The notes below the pieces were generated by a model. It worked only from the letters and a program-made list of their open reading frames with translations, was not told where the DNA came from and did no database searches. 64,000 nucleotides of DNA, taken from assembly GCA_019400425.1 (NCBI GenBank), contig JAFREE010000030.1, positions 1 through 64,000 on the forward strand. Reading direction: 5' to 3'. Shown one piece after another: positions 10,513 through 20,990 of the stretch (position 1 is the first letter of the stretch; each line of letters opens with the position of its first letter). Position numbers and translations under genes: made by a program. The DNA is from Hymenochaete sp. R1 (taxonomy: Eukaryota > Basidiomycota > Agaricomycetes > Hymenochaetales > Hymenochaetaceae).

Positions 10513-11508
10513 TCAGACGTCTTTCCTCCGTAAGTCCAGCAGGCCCCGCATGAGGAGTTGGACTTCCAGCACAGCGTCAATTGACCGGCTTATGGGAGTC
10601 TCTTGCGTGTTGCGAACGGGACTGGCAGTCTTCACTTCAACCTCCCAGAGCGTGTCCGCGTGAGCTGGTATAGGCTGTTTGGTGCGTGGGTCGACCTGTC
10701 CAAAAAAGTCATAATTAGCAGGAGGGAGGTTTGGCGGATTATGAGATGCATACATATTCTTGTTGAAACATGCAGATGATAATAGGCCCTCGCCGAAACG
10801 CGTAGCCTTTCTTATATAGCTGTGATCGTTGGCTTCAAGTGACCGAAAATACTCGATTTTAGTAACGAAATGGCGTGTATCGAGCTAGACTGTGCTTACA
10901 CGTATCCAAGAGCAGACGCAAAGCTCAGAGCGTCTTCAGCAACATGGCACAATGCCCACGGTCTAACCGTTGCCTCAGGATGCTGCCTTGTAGATTCGGG
11001 CTTTAGATACGAGTACATATCCCTAAGCATTTTGTCAGCCTGCCCAGGTGTTATGACGGAAGTCGTACCATCCCAACCCTGGCTGGAGCAAATCCTTGCT
11101 ACACCTCAGCAAGTTCGGTTCCATCCCCATCTCGCGCTGCCTTTTCGAATCCAAAGGCTCGAATACCACTTCTCTCGTGTGCATCTCCGTTGCTAATTTC
11201 AGATAAAAGATAAGAATAAGCGAGATGAACACGGGAGTCTTTAAAGACTTCCCAGATTCGCATTGGAGGGTGAGACGGTTGAGGATGGGTTTGAGGTCCT
11301 TGGCGAAGAAGTCGCCATAGAGGGCCACTTCATATTGATGGGACATTTTGATACAATCTACAATCGGGATTCGCTTCGGACTGAAGACGTTGTCGGGCTG
11401 GACGCTACGAGAGGATGAAGCCAGAAGTGCAAGACGCGCGGAGGAGAAGGGCCCCCAGGACGCGTCAACTTTTTCAGGCTTCTCTCTTTCTTGCTTCACC
11501 CCCGCCAT
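10513..11508 (-). CDS. MED18: Mediator complex subunit 18 (Srb5-like)
   Basis: Med18 is a head-module subunit of Mediator, linking activators to RNA polymerase II. A consistent model has exons 11508-11069, 11022-10902 and 10851-10513 (about 299 residues), with introns of 46 and 50 nt. Family features include MSHQYEVALYGDFF at the start of the beta-barrel fold, EVVFEPLDSKRQ, LWEVEVKTASPV and the closing helix DAVLEVQLLMRGLLDLRR. The first 60 residues before MSHQYEV are poorly conserved, so translation might instead start at that Met. A hydrophobic stretch inside exon 1 (FISLILIFYLK) could be an unspliced intron with weak borders. The identification is by family resemblance and is good but not certain. 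Confidence 0.8.
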
Positions 11509-11980
11509 GTCTATTGCAACTTGCAAGCACGTTTACCGACCGAATCATTCCCTTCACTGAACGCATTATCGGAACTTCGCATTCAATACAATCCAAGTCT
11601 CGATGCCATATTTTGAAGACACCTTTAGGAACTGTATCATATTCATGCTGGTCCCAACGGTCAAGTCCATTTACCGGCGGCATCACTTAAACTTGGTCAT
11701 GCGCACCAGAGAACGTCACTGATCGCCTCAATTCTCTCTTGTTCGAGCCATAAACCGACATCATTTATCGTGATGTACCCGGAGCCGACGACAAACGTGC
11801 AGAAGCAAAGACCCATCCAGTTGTATTCGCATACATTCACCCACTTGATCCACCCTTCAAAAGGCTACACTAATCTGATGATGGTACCAGTACATCCCAA
11901 CCGACCCACCCGCCCCTAACTTGAACTCGAGGACCTCTGACTCGTACTCGCACTATTGTTACTCAGCATCTCCAAACCCT
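11509..11980. other. Intergenic region, promoters of MED18 and GNAT copy 1
   Basis: This 472-bp region lies between divergent starts. It shows no recognisable gene. Unlike GNAT copy 2, this copy has no version of the 180-bp direct repeat in front of it. Confidence 0.4.
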
Positions 11981-12938
11981 ATGCACATCCGTCCCCTCCA
12001 CACATCAGACGCCGCCGCGCTCTCGCGCATCTCCCTCCTCACCATCGACTCGGGCAAGTCCGGTGAGGATCTATACGCCCTGCCAGAGCTTCCTGGCTTG
12101 GTCTTTGCTCTCCCGTTCGTCTATCTACCGTATGCGAGTGGATTCGTGCTGGTACAAGGACATAAAGAGGCAAGGGAGGATGAGGATGAGGATGAAAGAG
12201 TGGGAAGTGATCCTGTGAGCAGGAAGGACAACGACAACGCGACGCCTGAGGGTAACGAAAGAGACGTAGGGGAAGAAGTGGTTGGGTACATCATATTCTC
12301 CTACGACACCAAGGCGTTCGAAGAGGCGCAGGAAAAGGAGTGGTGGCCGAAGCTCCGGCAGAAGTACGCCATCTATTTCGACAGCCTTTCGTCCTCCAGG
12401 TTTGAGATGAAGTCCGAGTTACTGGAGGTGACGGGGACCTCCCAGGAGGATCTCACCCTACCATTTAAACCACGAATCCGAGTCGAGCTCAAAGAAGCAG
12501 ACAGAGAGTACCTTGACAGGATATTCAATCCACGACCCACTCCAAAAGCGTGTCACGAGTTCTCCTCCGCTCGAATGGTGAGTGGATACATTTGACCTCC
12601 CCCCCTCCCTCGTGTTTCTCTACAAACTTCACTGGGTGCACTGAACGAACCGCTCTGCCCCACAACTCGCTCGGTCCCAGCACATCAACCTCCTCCCCCA
12701 AGCCCAACGCCAAGGCTGGGGCCGCCGCCTCATCGACGCCGCCGTCCAGTACCTCCGGCTCATCGGAGCCCAAGGCCAAGACGACGAAAAAGGTGCGGAT
12801 GGGTGCAGAGGCGTGTGGTTGGGGTACTTCGAGACGAACGTGAATGCGAAGATGTTCTATGAGAGAATGGGGTTTAGGCAGATCGAGGGAGCGCCGGAGA
12901 GGTGGGTTGGGTTGAAGTTTGAGGAGTGGGGTGGGTAG
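11981..12938 (+). CDS. GNAT-family acetyltransferase, copy 1
   Basis: There are two exons, 11981-12577 and 12681-12938 (284 residues). The fold is a Gcn5-related N-acetyltransferase. It opens MHIRPLHTSDAAALSRISLL, has VVGYIIFSYDTKAFEEAQEK in the central strands, and in exon 2 carries the acetyl-CoA loop QAQRQGWGRRLIDAAVQYL followed by NVNAKMFYERMGF. The motif order, including the D-S-G-K and LPELPGLV segments, resembles the GNAT module of bacterial and fungal hyaluronidase/O-GlcNAcase-related acetyltransferases. This is from memory of the family, and the substrate is unknown. A Glu/Asp-rich insert (EDEDEDER) sits between strands where a loop is expected. A paralogue lies at 17812. Confidence 0.85.
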
Positions 12939-13922
12939 TAAGTCGAAAGACGGAGAATCGGTGGGGAATCGGGGAATTGATTGAGTGGGGGGGTAAGTGG
13001 CAGCTCAAATTGGCTTGGTGGATCGAGGAAGAGAAGTCTATTGCAACGTTCCTGTACTTCGTGAGTTGTTCCTGTCCTACTAGTACACGGTTATAATAAG
13101 CAAGGAACGCTATACATATGTATTCCCCCCCTCCGGGAGAAATTATACAGAGATCAAGATTATCCCAAGGTTTTTGTCCACTAGCTAATAATCGTGCCTC
13201 CTCCTTCCTTGGCGAGAATGACAGCCAACAGGCACAGCTTCTTGAGCTTGAGCTTAGACCGACGCTATAAATAAAACGAAACGCGAAATGCGATACACGT
13301 GTCGATGACAGGTGCCTTTCTCATCTTATATCACATCTACTGCATAACCAGTAAGTAAATTACCGGACTGGCCCGGGATCATCTGCTTCCGCAACTTAGA
13401 CAAATGCAAGCGAGTAGTGAGGAAAGTGAACGAGGTGGAAGGTTGAAAGTTGCGATCGTGTCAGACAGCGCGTTTCGGATTTGTGTGGAAATGCTCGAAG
13501 GTATGTTTGTATGTTTGAGTATATGTCACAGGCTGTACCTCAAATTAAACGAGAGCAGCTTTGAATATCCTTTTTCCACCATGTTGAAGATACAAAGAAG
13601 TGATGATAGTTTATGTCAGAGTATTTCGACAATGCAATGCTGAGAGGTAGAGTACATAAATGCGTAGGGATGCAATGTGCAATGTGGATCGTGGATTAGT
13701 TCCGAAATGAGGAGCGTGAAAATCATGATATTTTTGGAAGCCAACATGGGTGAAGAAGAAAGGCAAAAAAAAACAAGTCATCGATTCTGTATAAAAAGAG
13801 AATGCAAAGATCAAAACATGGGGAGTGAGGTTAAAATATTTGCAGTTATCAGAAGGGAAGAGTGGATCAGGCATCGATGCATATTCGCGCTGCGAGACCA
13901 GCGATAAAAAGAGAATTGGTCC
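12939..13922. other. Intergenic region holding direct repeat copy 1
   Basis: This region lies between the convergent 3' ends of GNAT copy 1 and the FunK1 kinase. Apart from the direct repeat at 13214-13392 it shows only short, unsupported frames. Confidence 0.4.
13214..13392 (+). repeat. Direct repeat, copy 1 (flanks FunK1, left)
   Basis: This copy matches 17511-17704 in the same orientation. Shared blocks are GAATGACAGCCAACAG, GACGCTATAAATAAA, GATACACGTGTCGATGACAG, CTACTGCATAACCAGTAAGT and ACTGGCCCGGGA, with small indels between them. The central block combines a TATA-like TATAAATA with an ACACGTGT palindrome, so it looks promoter-derived. In this copy it lies downstream of GNAT copy 1 and is not followed by a gene on the same strand. 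Confidence 0.85.
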
Positions 13923-16837
13923 TCACGAAGCCGTCAAAGTAAGATCAGCCATAACTTGACTCGCTGGTGTTCGTTTCGAAGCAACGCATTTCCTTTGCTT
14001 GACTATATCGAAGAACTTCTGCATTTCGCCAACGTATTCCTTGACCACACGGTCCTCGTATTCATTGCTGAACCAAGTTTCGGAGTAATCATGCACTCGA
14101 GCCTCATCGTAGTACGCTTCAACCTTTCCCGACAACTTTAGAAGCAGATCCTTATAAGGATAAAGGCAGCTCGTGGGCAGGAGAAAGAAAGATTTTTGTA
14201 GATCACTGAAAATACGTCTTTTGCCGTTTATCTCCGTACTGAGTTGCATTCTGTCCTCCGGAACCATAAAACTAAGCATGTCTCGATCAAACTGGCTTGG
14301 TGCTTGATTTGACGAGACGGTTCGGTTCAGAGGAACATAGACCAGAATCCAGAAGACTGACTCCATGTCAAAAATGGGAGAATTACGACAATCTAAATGT
14401 TCGAGAACATAAACAGCCATGAATATCCTCGTTCCCTATGGGACGGTGTTAGAAAATCGAACCACGAAAAGGCGAAGTGCACGCACAGTAAGACCTGCAC
14501 CAGTAAGCGCGGGCCTCTCTCGGTCTCTTCTGATCGCCAAGCTGAAATCAATCAAAAAACCAAACACCGTGTCGTTATCCATGTTCAAGACATCGAACAT
14601 ATTCATCATGTCGAGAGAATACTTGGCCCCTGCCTTGATCTGCTTAAGGGCCTTCATAAGAAGACTGCAATATATTAGTGACTGATCAATGACCTTGAAA
14701 GCAAGGTACATACTCAATCGCATCATACTTGATGTTCCCGATCGTGAAAAATTGCGTGGGGTGCTTCAGGAAGATCATATTGCCTGGGCTTATGTCCCGA
14801 TGTTGGAACCCGATCCCAAGAAGATTTACATAGCCTTTTCAAAAATGAGCAAATATGTTTTCCTCAAAGTAAGTTTTACTCACCAATGAGACCGCCCAAA
14901 ACACCACCAATCAGTTCCACTTCATCCTCAGCATTGTCAATGGTGCAGCCCACTGTGAAACACTCTTGAATCGTTTCAACCCGAGGATGAGGCCGCGGTA
15001 ACGGCTTCTTATTTGATCCGAAGATTGTTTCCTTGTTTGCATCTCTCTTTAGGAAAACTTCGTGGAACCTGTCTGAATCTTCGGGCGCGGTAGACCAGTT
15101 GACGTCGAGAGAAGCAAACTTTTCGTTGACCGCTTCGGCAGTGACTGACGCGTAGTGTACCGGCAATCCACCTTCTTCATCCTAATAGCGAATTGTCAGA
15201 ATGTGATGCTCTTGGATGAAAAGAACAACATACAGGTTGTACGTATTGGTTAGTATAGACATAATCCGGATCCCTTGACTGCTCGGGTGGGCCGAGTGCA
15301 AAACGAGTTACTCGCCCATAACTCCTGCGTCCAAATCGAGGTAGACCATTGATGGCTATCTTCTCCGGGAGATCTTGAATGGTTTTGAGATCGCTGACGA
15401 CATCACGATCGCTATCTTCGAGATTTTCCACATGATTCCAAACAGAAGTGACGCAGATGGGCAGCCCGTCCACTCCATCCACCTTCGTCGCCTCTGAAGG
15501 ACCTTCGATATGATCGGCTCCCTCTTCTCCTCCGTCGTTAGACGGAAACTGTGGGCACTTGCTTGCATCTTTCTTGACGGCAGAACGCTGAAAGACTTCC
15601 AAATCAGTACGAAGATGTACGAACAAAGCAATGTAGTACTTACATTCTGTCGAGGAGGGCGAGGTTCGAACGCCTTTCTTGACTTCTTGTTCGAATGAGA
15701 ATCGCTCTTATACACATGAGAGCGTTTCTTGCTTGAATTTGATATCGGTTTCGTCTCGAACTCGACGTCTTCTTCAACTTCGGAAAGTACGCGTTCTTCT
15801 TCAAGAACCTCTCCGAAGGGAATTGCTTCCGCTGATGCTTCCCGTTTGCAGTCGAGCTTCACAGCCTTCGTGCAGCGCCTGTTGATGCCCGTTCGGTCGC
15901 AGAGCACATCTGCGTACCATAACCAACCGAACGACGTTTGCATCATCCGGCCAGACCGCACACCGTCTTTCATTACCATTAGCTCCCGACGATTGAGGCC
16001 GTGCTCGTCGATCGAAGAGCAGAACATTCCAGCCACCATGGCAGAGTATCGCTCGCATTCAAATGGTACATCCAACTTGTACCTGCAAGTAATGTAGACT
16101 CCTCCTCGGCCAGACTCGCCCATTGCAGCAACCGTCTCGTCTTGATCGAATAACAGAAAGCGTACGGCAACTCTATCCGACTGGAAATGGTATATCTTCC
16201 GGCAATACATGCAAGCTTGTATGACGAGTTTGTTCCATTTGTTTTTGACCTGGACGAACGTGGTCAGATTCTCCCATGAGATATAGCAGTTTGCAAGAAA
16301 TCGCCCACGAGCCGTATCTTCCTCTGGATCCTTGAGAATACAGCCGGCAATGTCAAGCTTCAGGCCACCATCGTTCGGGTTGATAGTGCCTTTGTCGTAC
16401 TTGACAAATCTAAAGCTGGCGGGGGAAAGATAGTCCATGGCGCATTGTTCGACTGGGACATTGCCATTGCTTCGGTACACATTGCGGGTGTTGTCAAGGG
16501 TCTGGTTAAGATAGTCGGAGAATGTGTCGTAGAAATCGCTTTCTTTTTTTTTGTCCTCGCCGTCCTTTACTTTCTTCCAGGTTAGCGCTGATACTGGTGT
16601 CAAACCTCCCGGGACGTGCTGAAGGAAGCAGATTTCGAGATGCATGTCGTTTTGAAAGTAATGCAGGTCTATTTTGACCATTTTCTTCATTGTTTCTTGA
16701 TCTGCGTCAGGAGACAGTTCCTTTGAATCGCTGTGGACCTTGGACGTAGTATGGTGAGATGCGCTGAGACCTTTCTTGGGTGACGAATTGGGAACGGGTG
16801 TAGGAGGTGGTCCTTCTGGAGAACCATTTCCGTCCAT
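13923..16837 (-). CDS. FunK1-type fungal protein kinase
   Basis: FunK1 is a divergent kinase family expanded in mushroom-forming fungi. Six exons fit: 16837-15644, 15587-15234, 15181-14884, 14834-14714, 14664-14487 and 14435-13923, totalling about 885 residues. The N-terminal half holds the family's conserved pre-kinase region (KWNKLVIQACMYCRKIY, SFGWLWYADVLCDRTGINRR). The kinase core shows HRDISPGNM (catalytic loop, HRD present), then GFLIDFSLAIRR, where DFS stands in place of DFG, and LTGTRIFMAVYVLEHLD in the P+1 region. A basic KKRSHVYK/NKKSRKAF patch may direct it to the nucleus. The first ATG of the open frame is at 16957. The 16837 start (MDGNGSPEG) is preferred because the 40 residues before it look like translated leader. 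Activity is likely but uncertain given the DFS motif. Confidence 0.9.
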
Positions 16838-17811
16838 GTCAAAATAGTCAGTGCTCGAGGAAATGTCAAAGATGGCGACAACCTTTGTAAGATGATAGTG
16901 GTGATGGTGGACGAAAGGAAAGGGGTGACTCAACGCGTTGTGGTTTCGCGTATGCATATTGAGGCGCTCAAAAGCACGTGATGGTGTCCGCGGCCACTCG
17001 GAGTTTGCCGAAGAGTACTAGTTCTTCAATTCGCGCCCTTCCTTCCTCTCAACCCCCTCTTCCGCCTCTTCTCCCACCTCTCATCTCCCAGAGGTTTTCG
17101 CCGAACTGCATCTCCGATGATTCCGTCCATGTACTCTTAGGTATACTCCGTGTGGGCGTCGTTGGCTCACATGCCGTTTCATCCTGGGTTGTCTCAGCCT
17201 GAGCGTATGACAACGTCGTTAGGAACTCTTCTTGCTTCTCGTAGTCGAGTTAATCTTTCCTACCCCCATTCTTTCCCGAATGGTCATCTGAATACATGGT
17301 AGAAGAGTCTGAGTGTGCTGTAGCGCCTCGCCATTCATCAGACGAGCGCCGGCGCGCCTGTCCCAACGAATGCGATGATCAAAAGCGGGTTCATCACCTA
17401 TCAGAAGATATGAGCCTAAAAATAAGCTATAGCATACAACACCGTCAAACTTACAACAATCTGCGCCGTCGTGTCCACGATAAAGTACACCCCAGGGAAG
17501 CTTGAGACGTAGAATGACAGCCAACAGCCACACTGGCAGCTTCTCAAGCTTGAGCCTAAAACGACGCTATAAATAAATCGAAACGCGATACACGTGTCGA
17601 TGACAGGTGTCTTTTCCCATCTTATCTCTTATCTATCACCATCTGTCATGATCACGTCTACTGCATAACCAGTAAGTCAGTCAAGCAGACTGGCCCGGGA
17701 CTCTGCAGACCTAACAAAAGACCATTCATCACACCGACACTCCCAGGCCGCGAGACTCTGCGCACGTCGCCCAAAACGCAAAACACAAAAATTCGCATGA
17801 CCGCGTAGCAT
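16838..17811. other. Intergenic region with a possible gene fragment and repeat copy 2
   Basis: On the minus strand between about 17510 and 17330, two short frames can be joined by a GT-AG intron. They read FPGVYFIVDTTAQIVV then MNPLLIIAFVGTGAPALV, which looks like the end of a membrane protein. No remainder of such a gene is seen, so this is at best a relic. The rest holds CT-rich DNA near 17040-17090 and the direct repeat listed separately. Confidence 0.35.
17511..17704 (+). repeat. Direct repeat, copy 2 (flanks FunK1, right; upstream of GNAT copy 2)
   Basis: This is the second copy of the element at 13214-13392, with an extra segment of about 30 nt near 17625-17655. It ends about 110 bp before the start codon of GNAT copy 2. 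It contains GACGCTATAAATAAAT and GATACACGTGTCGATGACAG, so it probably includes that gene's core promoter. Confidence 0.85.
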
Positions 17812-18875
17812 ATGCCGGTGCACATGTACATCCGCCCCGCAACCCCCACCGACGCCCCCTCCCTCTCGCGCATCTGCCTCCTCACGGCCGACGCCGGCAG
17901 GTCCGCCGAGCACCTGTTCAGTGTGCCGGAGCTTCCGGGGCTTGTATACGCTGTGCCGCATGTTTTGGTGGATGGGTTGTCAGTACTAGTGTGTGGTCGG
18001 GGTCGAGGTGGTGGTGAGGATGAGGAGGTTGGAATGGGACGTAGCCTGAGAGGGGGACGGGGACTGGGGGGTGGGTACGTGCTTGTGAGGGGCCAGCGTC
18101 GGGACGGGAGCGGAAACGAGGACGGAAATGTACGAGATGGGAATGGAGATGTTCAGGTCGAGACAGAGACAGAAACAGAGACAAAAAGAGACGAAGGGGA
18201 AGGGGAAGAAGAAAAAGAAGAGATACTGGGATACGTCGTCTTCACCCCCGACACGCGCGCCTTCGAGCGCGTCTTGGAGGAGAACTGGTACCCCGCCTTA
18301 CGACAAAAGTACCCACAACACGATACCGATACCGATACTGGTATTAACACGACCAATGAAGCGGGGACACACCCGGGAGGGTTAAACTTAACGGCGCTGG
18401 ATAGGAGGTACATCGCGAAGCTGCACGAAACGAGCACTATCGTCGCTCCTGAGGCGTGTGTCCGGTACGCGCCTGCACACCTCGTACGTTGCCGTTTTTC
18501 TTGACATTTCTTCCTATGCCCTATCCCATTCCTGTTTCCATTTCCGTTTCTTATTCAACCATCGATCGTATGTCTATTTTGTTTAAAACGCCATAGCACA
18601 TCAACATCCTCCCTACCGCCCAACGACGCGGGTACGGCCGACGCCTCATCGACACCGCCATTCAGCACCTCCGGAGCTCGTCCACATCGACGAGCCCGGG
18701 GGTGGATGGCGTATGGCTTGGGATGGACCCGCGGAACGGGGACGCGAGGGCGTTTTATGAGAGGCTTGGGTTTGAGCGTATCGAGGGGGCGCCGGAGAGT
18801 TATGTTGGGGTTAGGTTTGGGGAGTGGGAGGAGAGGGGAGGGAAAGGGAAGGGAAGGGAAGGGGAGGTAACGTAA
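17812..18875 (+). CDS. GNAT-family acetyltransferase, copy 2
   Basis: This is a paralogue of the gene at 11981, with the same two-exon structure (17812-18483 and 18597-18875, 316 residues). The intron sits at the same place, just before HIN(I/L)LP. Shared landmarks are MYIRPATPTDAPSLSRICLL, LPELPGLVYAVPHV, ILGYVVFTPDTRAFERVLEE, the acetyl-CoA loop TAQRRGYGRRLIDTAIQHL, and ARAFYERLGFERIEGAPE. Between the early strands it has a long low-complexity insert: Gly/Arg-rich, then Thr/Glu repeats (ETETETETK), then Glu/Lys. Copy 1 has a shorter acidic insert at the same point. The C-terminus ends in a Gly/Lys-rich tail. Substrate unknown. Confidence 0.85.
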
Positions 18876-19166
18876 CGTAACGACTCTGACACTCTTCTTC
18901 TTCTTTTTCTTTCTTTTTGAAATTTTGGATGAATTCAGGACTGTGCTTGTGGGCTTGACTATTGATGATAGAGGGGTGTGGGGGCTTTGAACTTGAAGAA
19001 CGCTACTTGCTTAGGACGAGTCGGGGTTGGGCTCAGACTAGATATTGGACTGGATAGCGGATAGCAAATCATTGCCATTTCGCTGTTGGAGGCGACTCTT
19101 TGGTCTGTCCCGGTTGCAGAACGTGTAATACGATGTACAGTGCAACAAACCCAGATAGATGTGGCA

Positions 19167-20340
19167 TTACCGGCTTCTGGCAGATTGAGCGCCTCCACCA
19201 CCACCGCTACCACTACCACCTTCCTCCTCGGGGGCTCCTCCAGTGAATACTACGCACATCATCCAGCACACAAAGTCAGCGCCGCGTTTCGTCAAAGAGT
19301 CAGAGACACAGAGAGGAATGAAAATAAGGTAAGGACTCACCCAATAAGGCGACGAACGCAGCGATGTACATCCAATATTTCTGTATGAACGTCTTCTCCG
19401 GTACGGGTTGGATGGGCTGGCCCTTCGGCGAGAGGGGCGGGGGCGTGCGTAGCTCGGGCCTGGACGTCCGCGGTTCATCCGTTATCAGCATCCCGAGTTC
19501 CGCAGTCCGTCCGTCAAATAACGATAACGATATTAATATCCATGAATGTGTTTGAAATGACAGAAACCCGAGAAACGTGTAAGTGTAAAAGTCGAGGTAG
19601 CACATTGATTGAAGGATCGTGATTGAAATGGGCGAAGGAGTAAAATGAGATGAGAACGAGGGGTAATAAAAAAAGACACGTACAGAGGAGGATGTCTTGC
19701 GGACCGTACGCCGACGATGGTCACGTTCAACTGCTTCACGTTTAACAGCTGCTGTCCGGAGTCGGATGCGGCTGTCTTGAGTTGTTTCTTGGAAGGACAG
19801 GCGCCGGAGGGAGGGACGCCTTCGAGGTAGTATTCGAGATGAAAGGGTTTACCGTCGTTGTCGACGTGGAGTGTGAGGCGTTCTGCGGTTGCTATAGGGA
19901 GATGGCACTGAACGAACGGTGAAAGAAAGGCGAGAAAAGTCAGTACTAGTACCAGTGCTGTGGAGATGCGCAATGAATGAAACGAAAAGGGAACGCACGA
20001 GTTTTACAGAAGAGATGTCGAGATGCTCTCCAGCGGGGTCGTGATCTGTACCTTGGAGTGCGAGTTGGTAAAGCGCGGAGGGGGACTGTTTTGCGACATC
20101 GTAGTAGTGGTCGAGGTCGGCCTGGAACTCGTCTGCAGGAGAGAGCTGGAAGGAGGAGGGCGATGAAGGGAGCGAGAGTAAGGAGGCGCGGGGAGAGAAG
20201 GGGAGGTCTGGAACGCCAGGGCCGAAAGGTCTGTGTAGGAGGGTGTATTTGGGGAATGTGTCGGAGTCGGCGGCAGCTGCTGGAGATTGGAGGAGGAATG
20301 CAGAAAGGAGGAAAGAGGAAAGGAGAGACAGAGACAGCAT
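19167..20340 (-). CDS. EMC10: ER membrane protein complex subunit 10
   Basis: EMC10 is a subunit of the ER membrane complex, which inserts tail-anchored and multi-pass proteins. Four exons fit, 20340-19999, 19907-19684, 19459-19341 and 19249-19167, encoding 255 residues. The N-terminus is a signal peptide (MLSLSLLSSFLLSAFLLQSP). The luminal domain contains RLTLHVDNDGKPFHLEYYL and LNVTIVG. The diagnostic C-terminus is PEKTFIQKYWMYIAAFVALL, a single membrane segment, followed by a Gly/Ser-rich tail. The start is the ATG of MLSLSLL; the frame upstream begins with TTG. Intron 2 is 224 nt, several times the local norm, and contains no AG dinucleotide except its own 3' splice site. Confidence 0.88.
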
Positions 20341-20990
20341 GAGGGGCAGAGGATAAGAATCGGGACCTAGAAGGGAAGGAGAACGCGTCAACAGAGCCAA
20401 ACTGAATAGAGGGAACGAGTGACTGCGGCTCCGACTGCGCTGGTGGTCCTTTTCTTATTGACCGCGAGTGTAAGTAGTAGTGTGTGTAGGACAGGTGAGT
20501 CAGCAACACGTTGATTGAGAGATGCGTCACTGAACTGAGAACTGACTGTTAATTATCGGAGAGAGCTTGAGTGGTAGAGTGGCTGATTTAGGAAAGGATC
20601 CGAATTCGAGGTTAGGGATGGATCTGACCAAGACAAGACAGCATCCGGTCATCTCTCCATTCAGTCAAGTCAGGTCAGTCAGTACTCCTTTATTTTATAT
20701 ATATATATATTTATAATGTAATGCAACCACTTAATAAGATCTTTGAAGATCGCAGGCAGGCAGGAGCAGGGACGGTCTGCTCTGAGAGACACGGCGACGA
20801 CGAGCAAGGGAGCATTCATACAACGATCGATCTAGACCTCTCACTACTCACTCTTTCCACTCTCTTTCTCTCTCTATTCAAATATATTCCACTTCTTCTT
20901 TCCCTCTCTACCCGTCTCTTTCCGTTACCACCACCATCCTCTTCCTCCCCATCGCTCTCGCTCCCCTTTCACCTCTCCTTCTCCTCACGC
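20341..20990. promoter_or_regulatory. Divergent promoter region, EMC10 / orphan Ser-rich gene
   Basis: This is 650 bp between divergent starts. It contains an alternating TA tract at about 20694-20712. A strongly CT-rich leader (about 20830-20990) runs directly into the ATG of the downstream gene. Confidence 0.4.

Noticed and set aside
15356..15626. An extended kinase exon reading through into VSTTLLCSYIFVLIWKS
   Set aside because: That stretch is translated intron; splicing at 15643/15588 restores the conserved frame.
20545..20615. tRNA-like stretch with a D-arm-looking GAGTGGTAGAGTGGC
   Set aside because: The T-arm does not match GGTTCGAATCC and no acceptor stem pairs.
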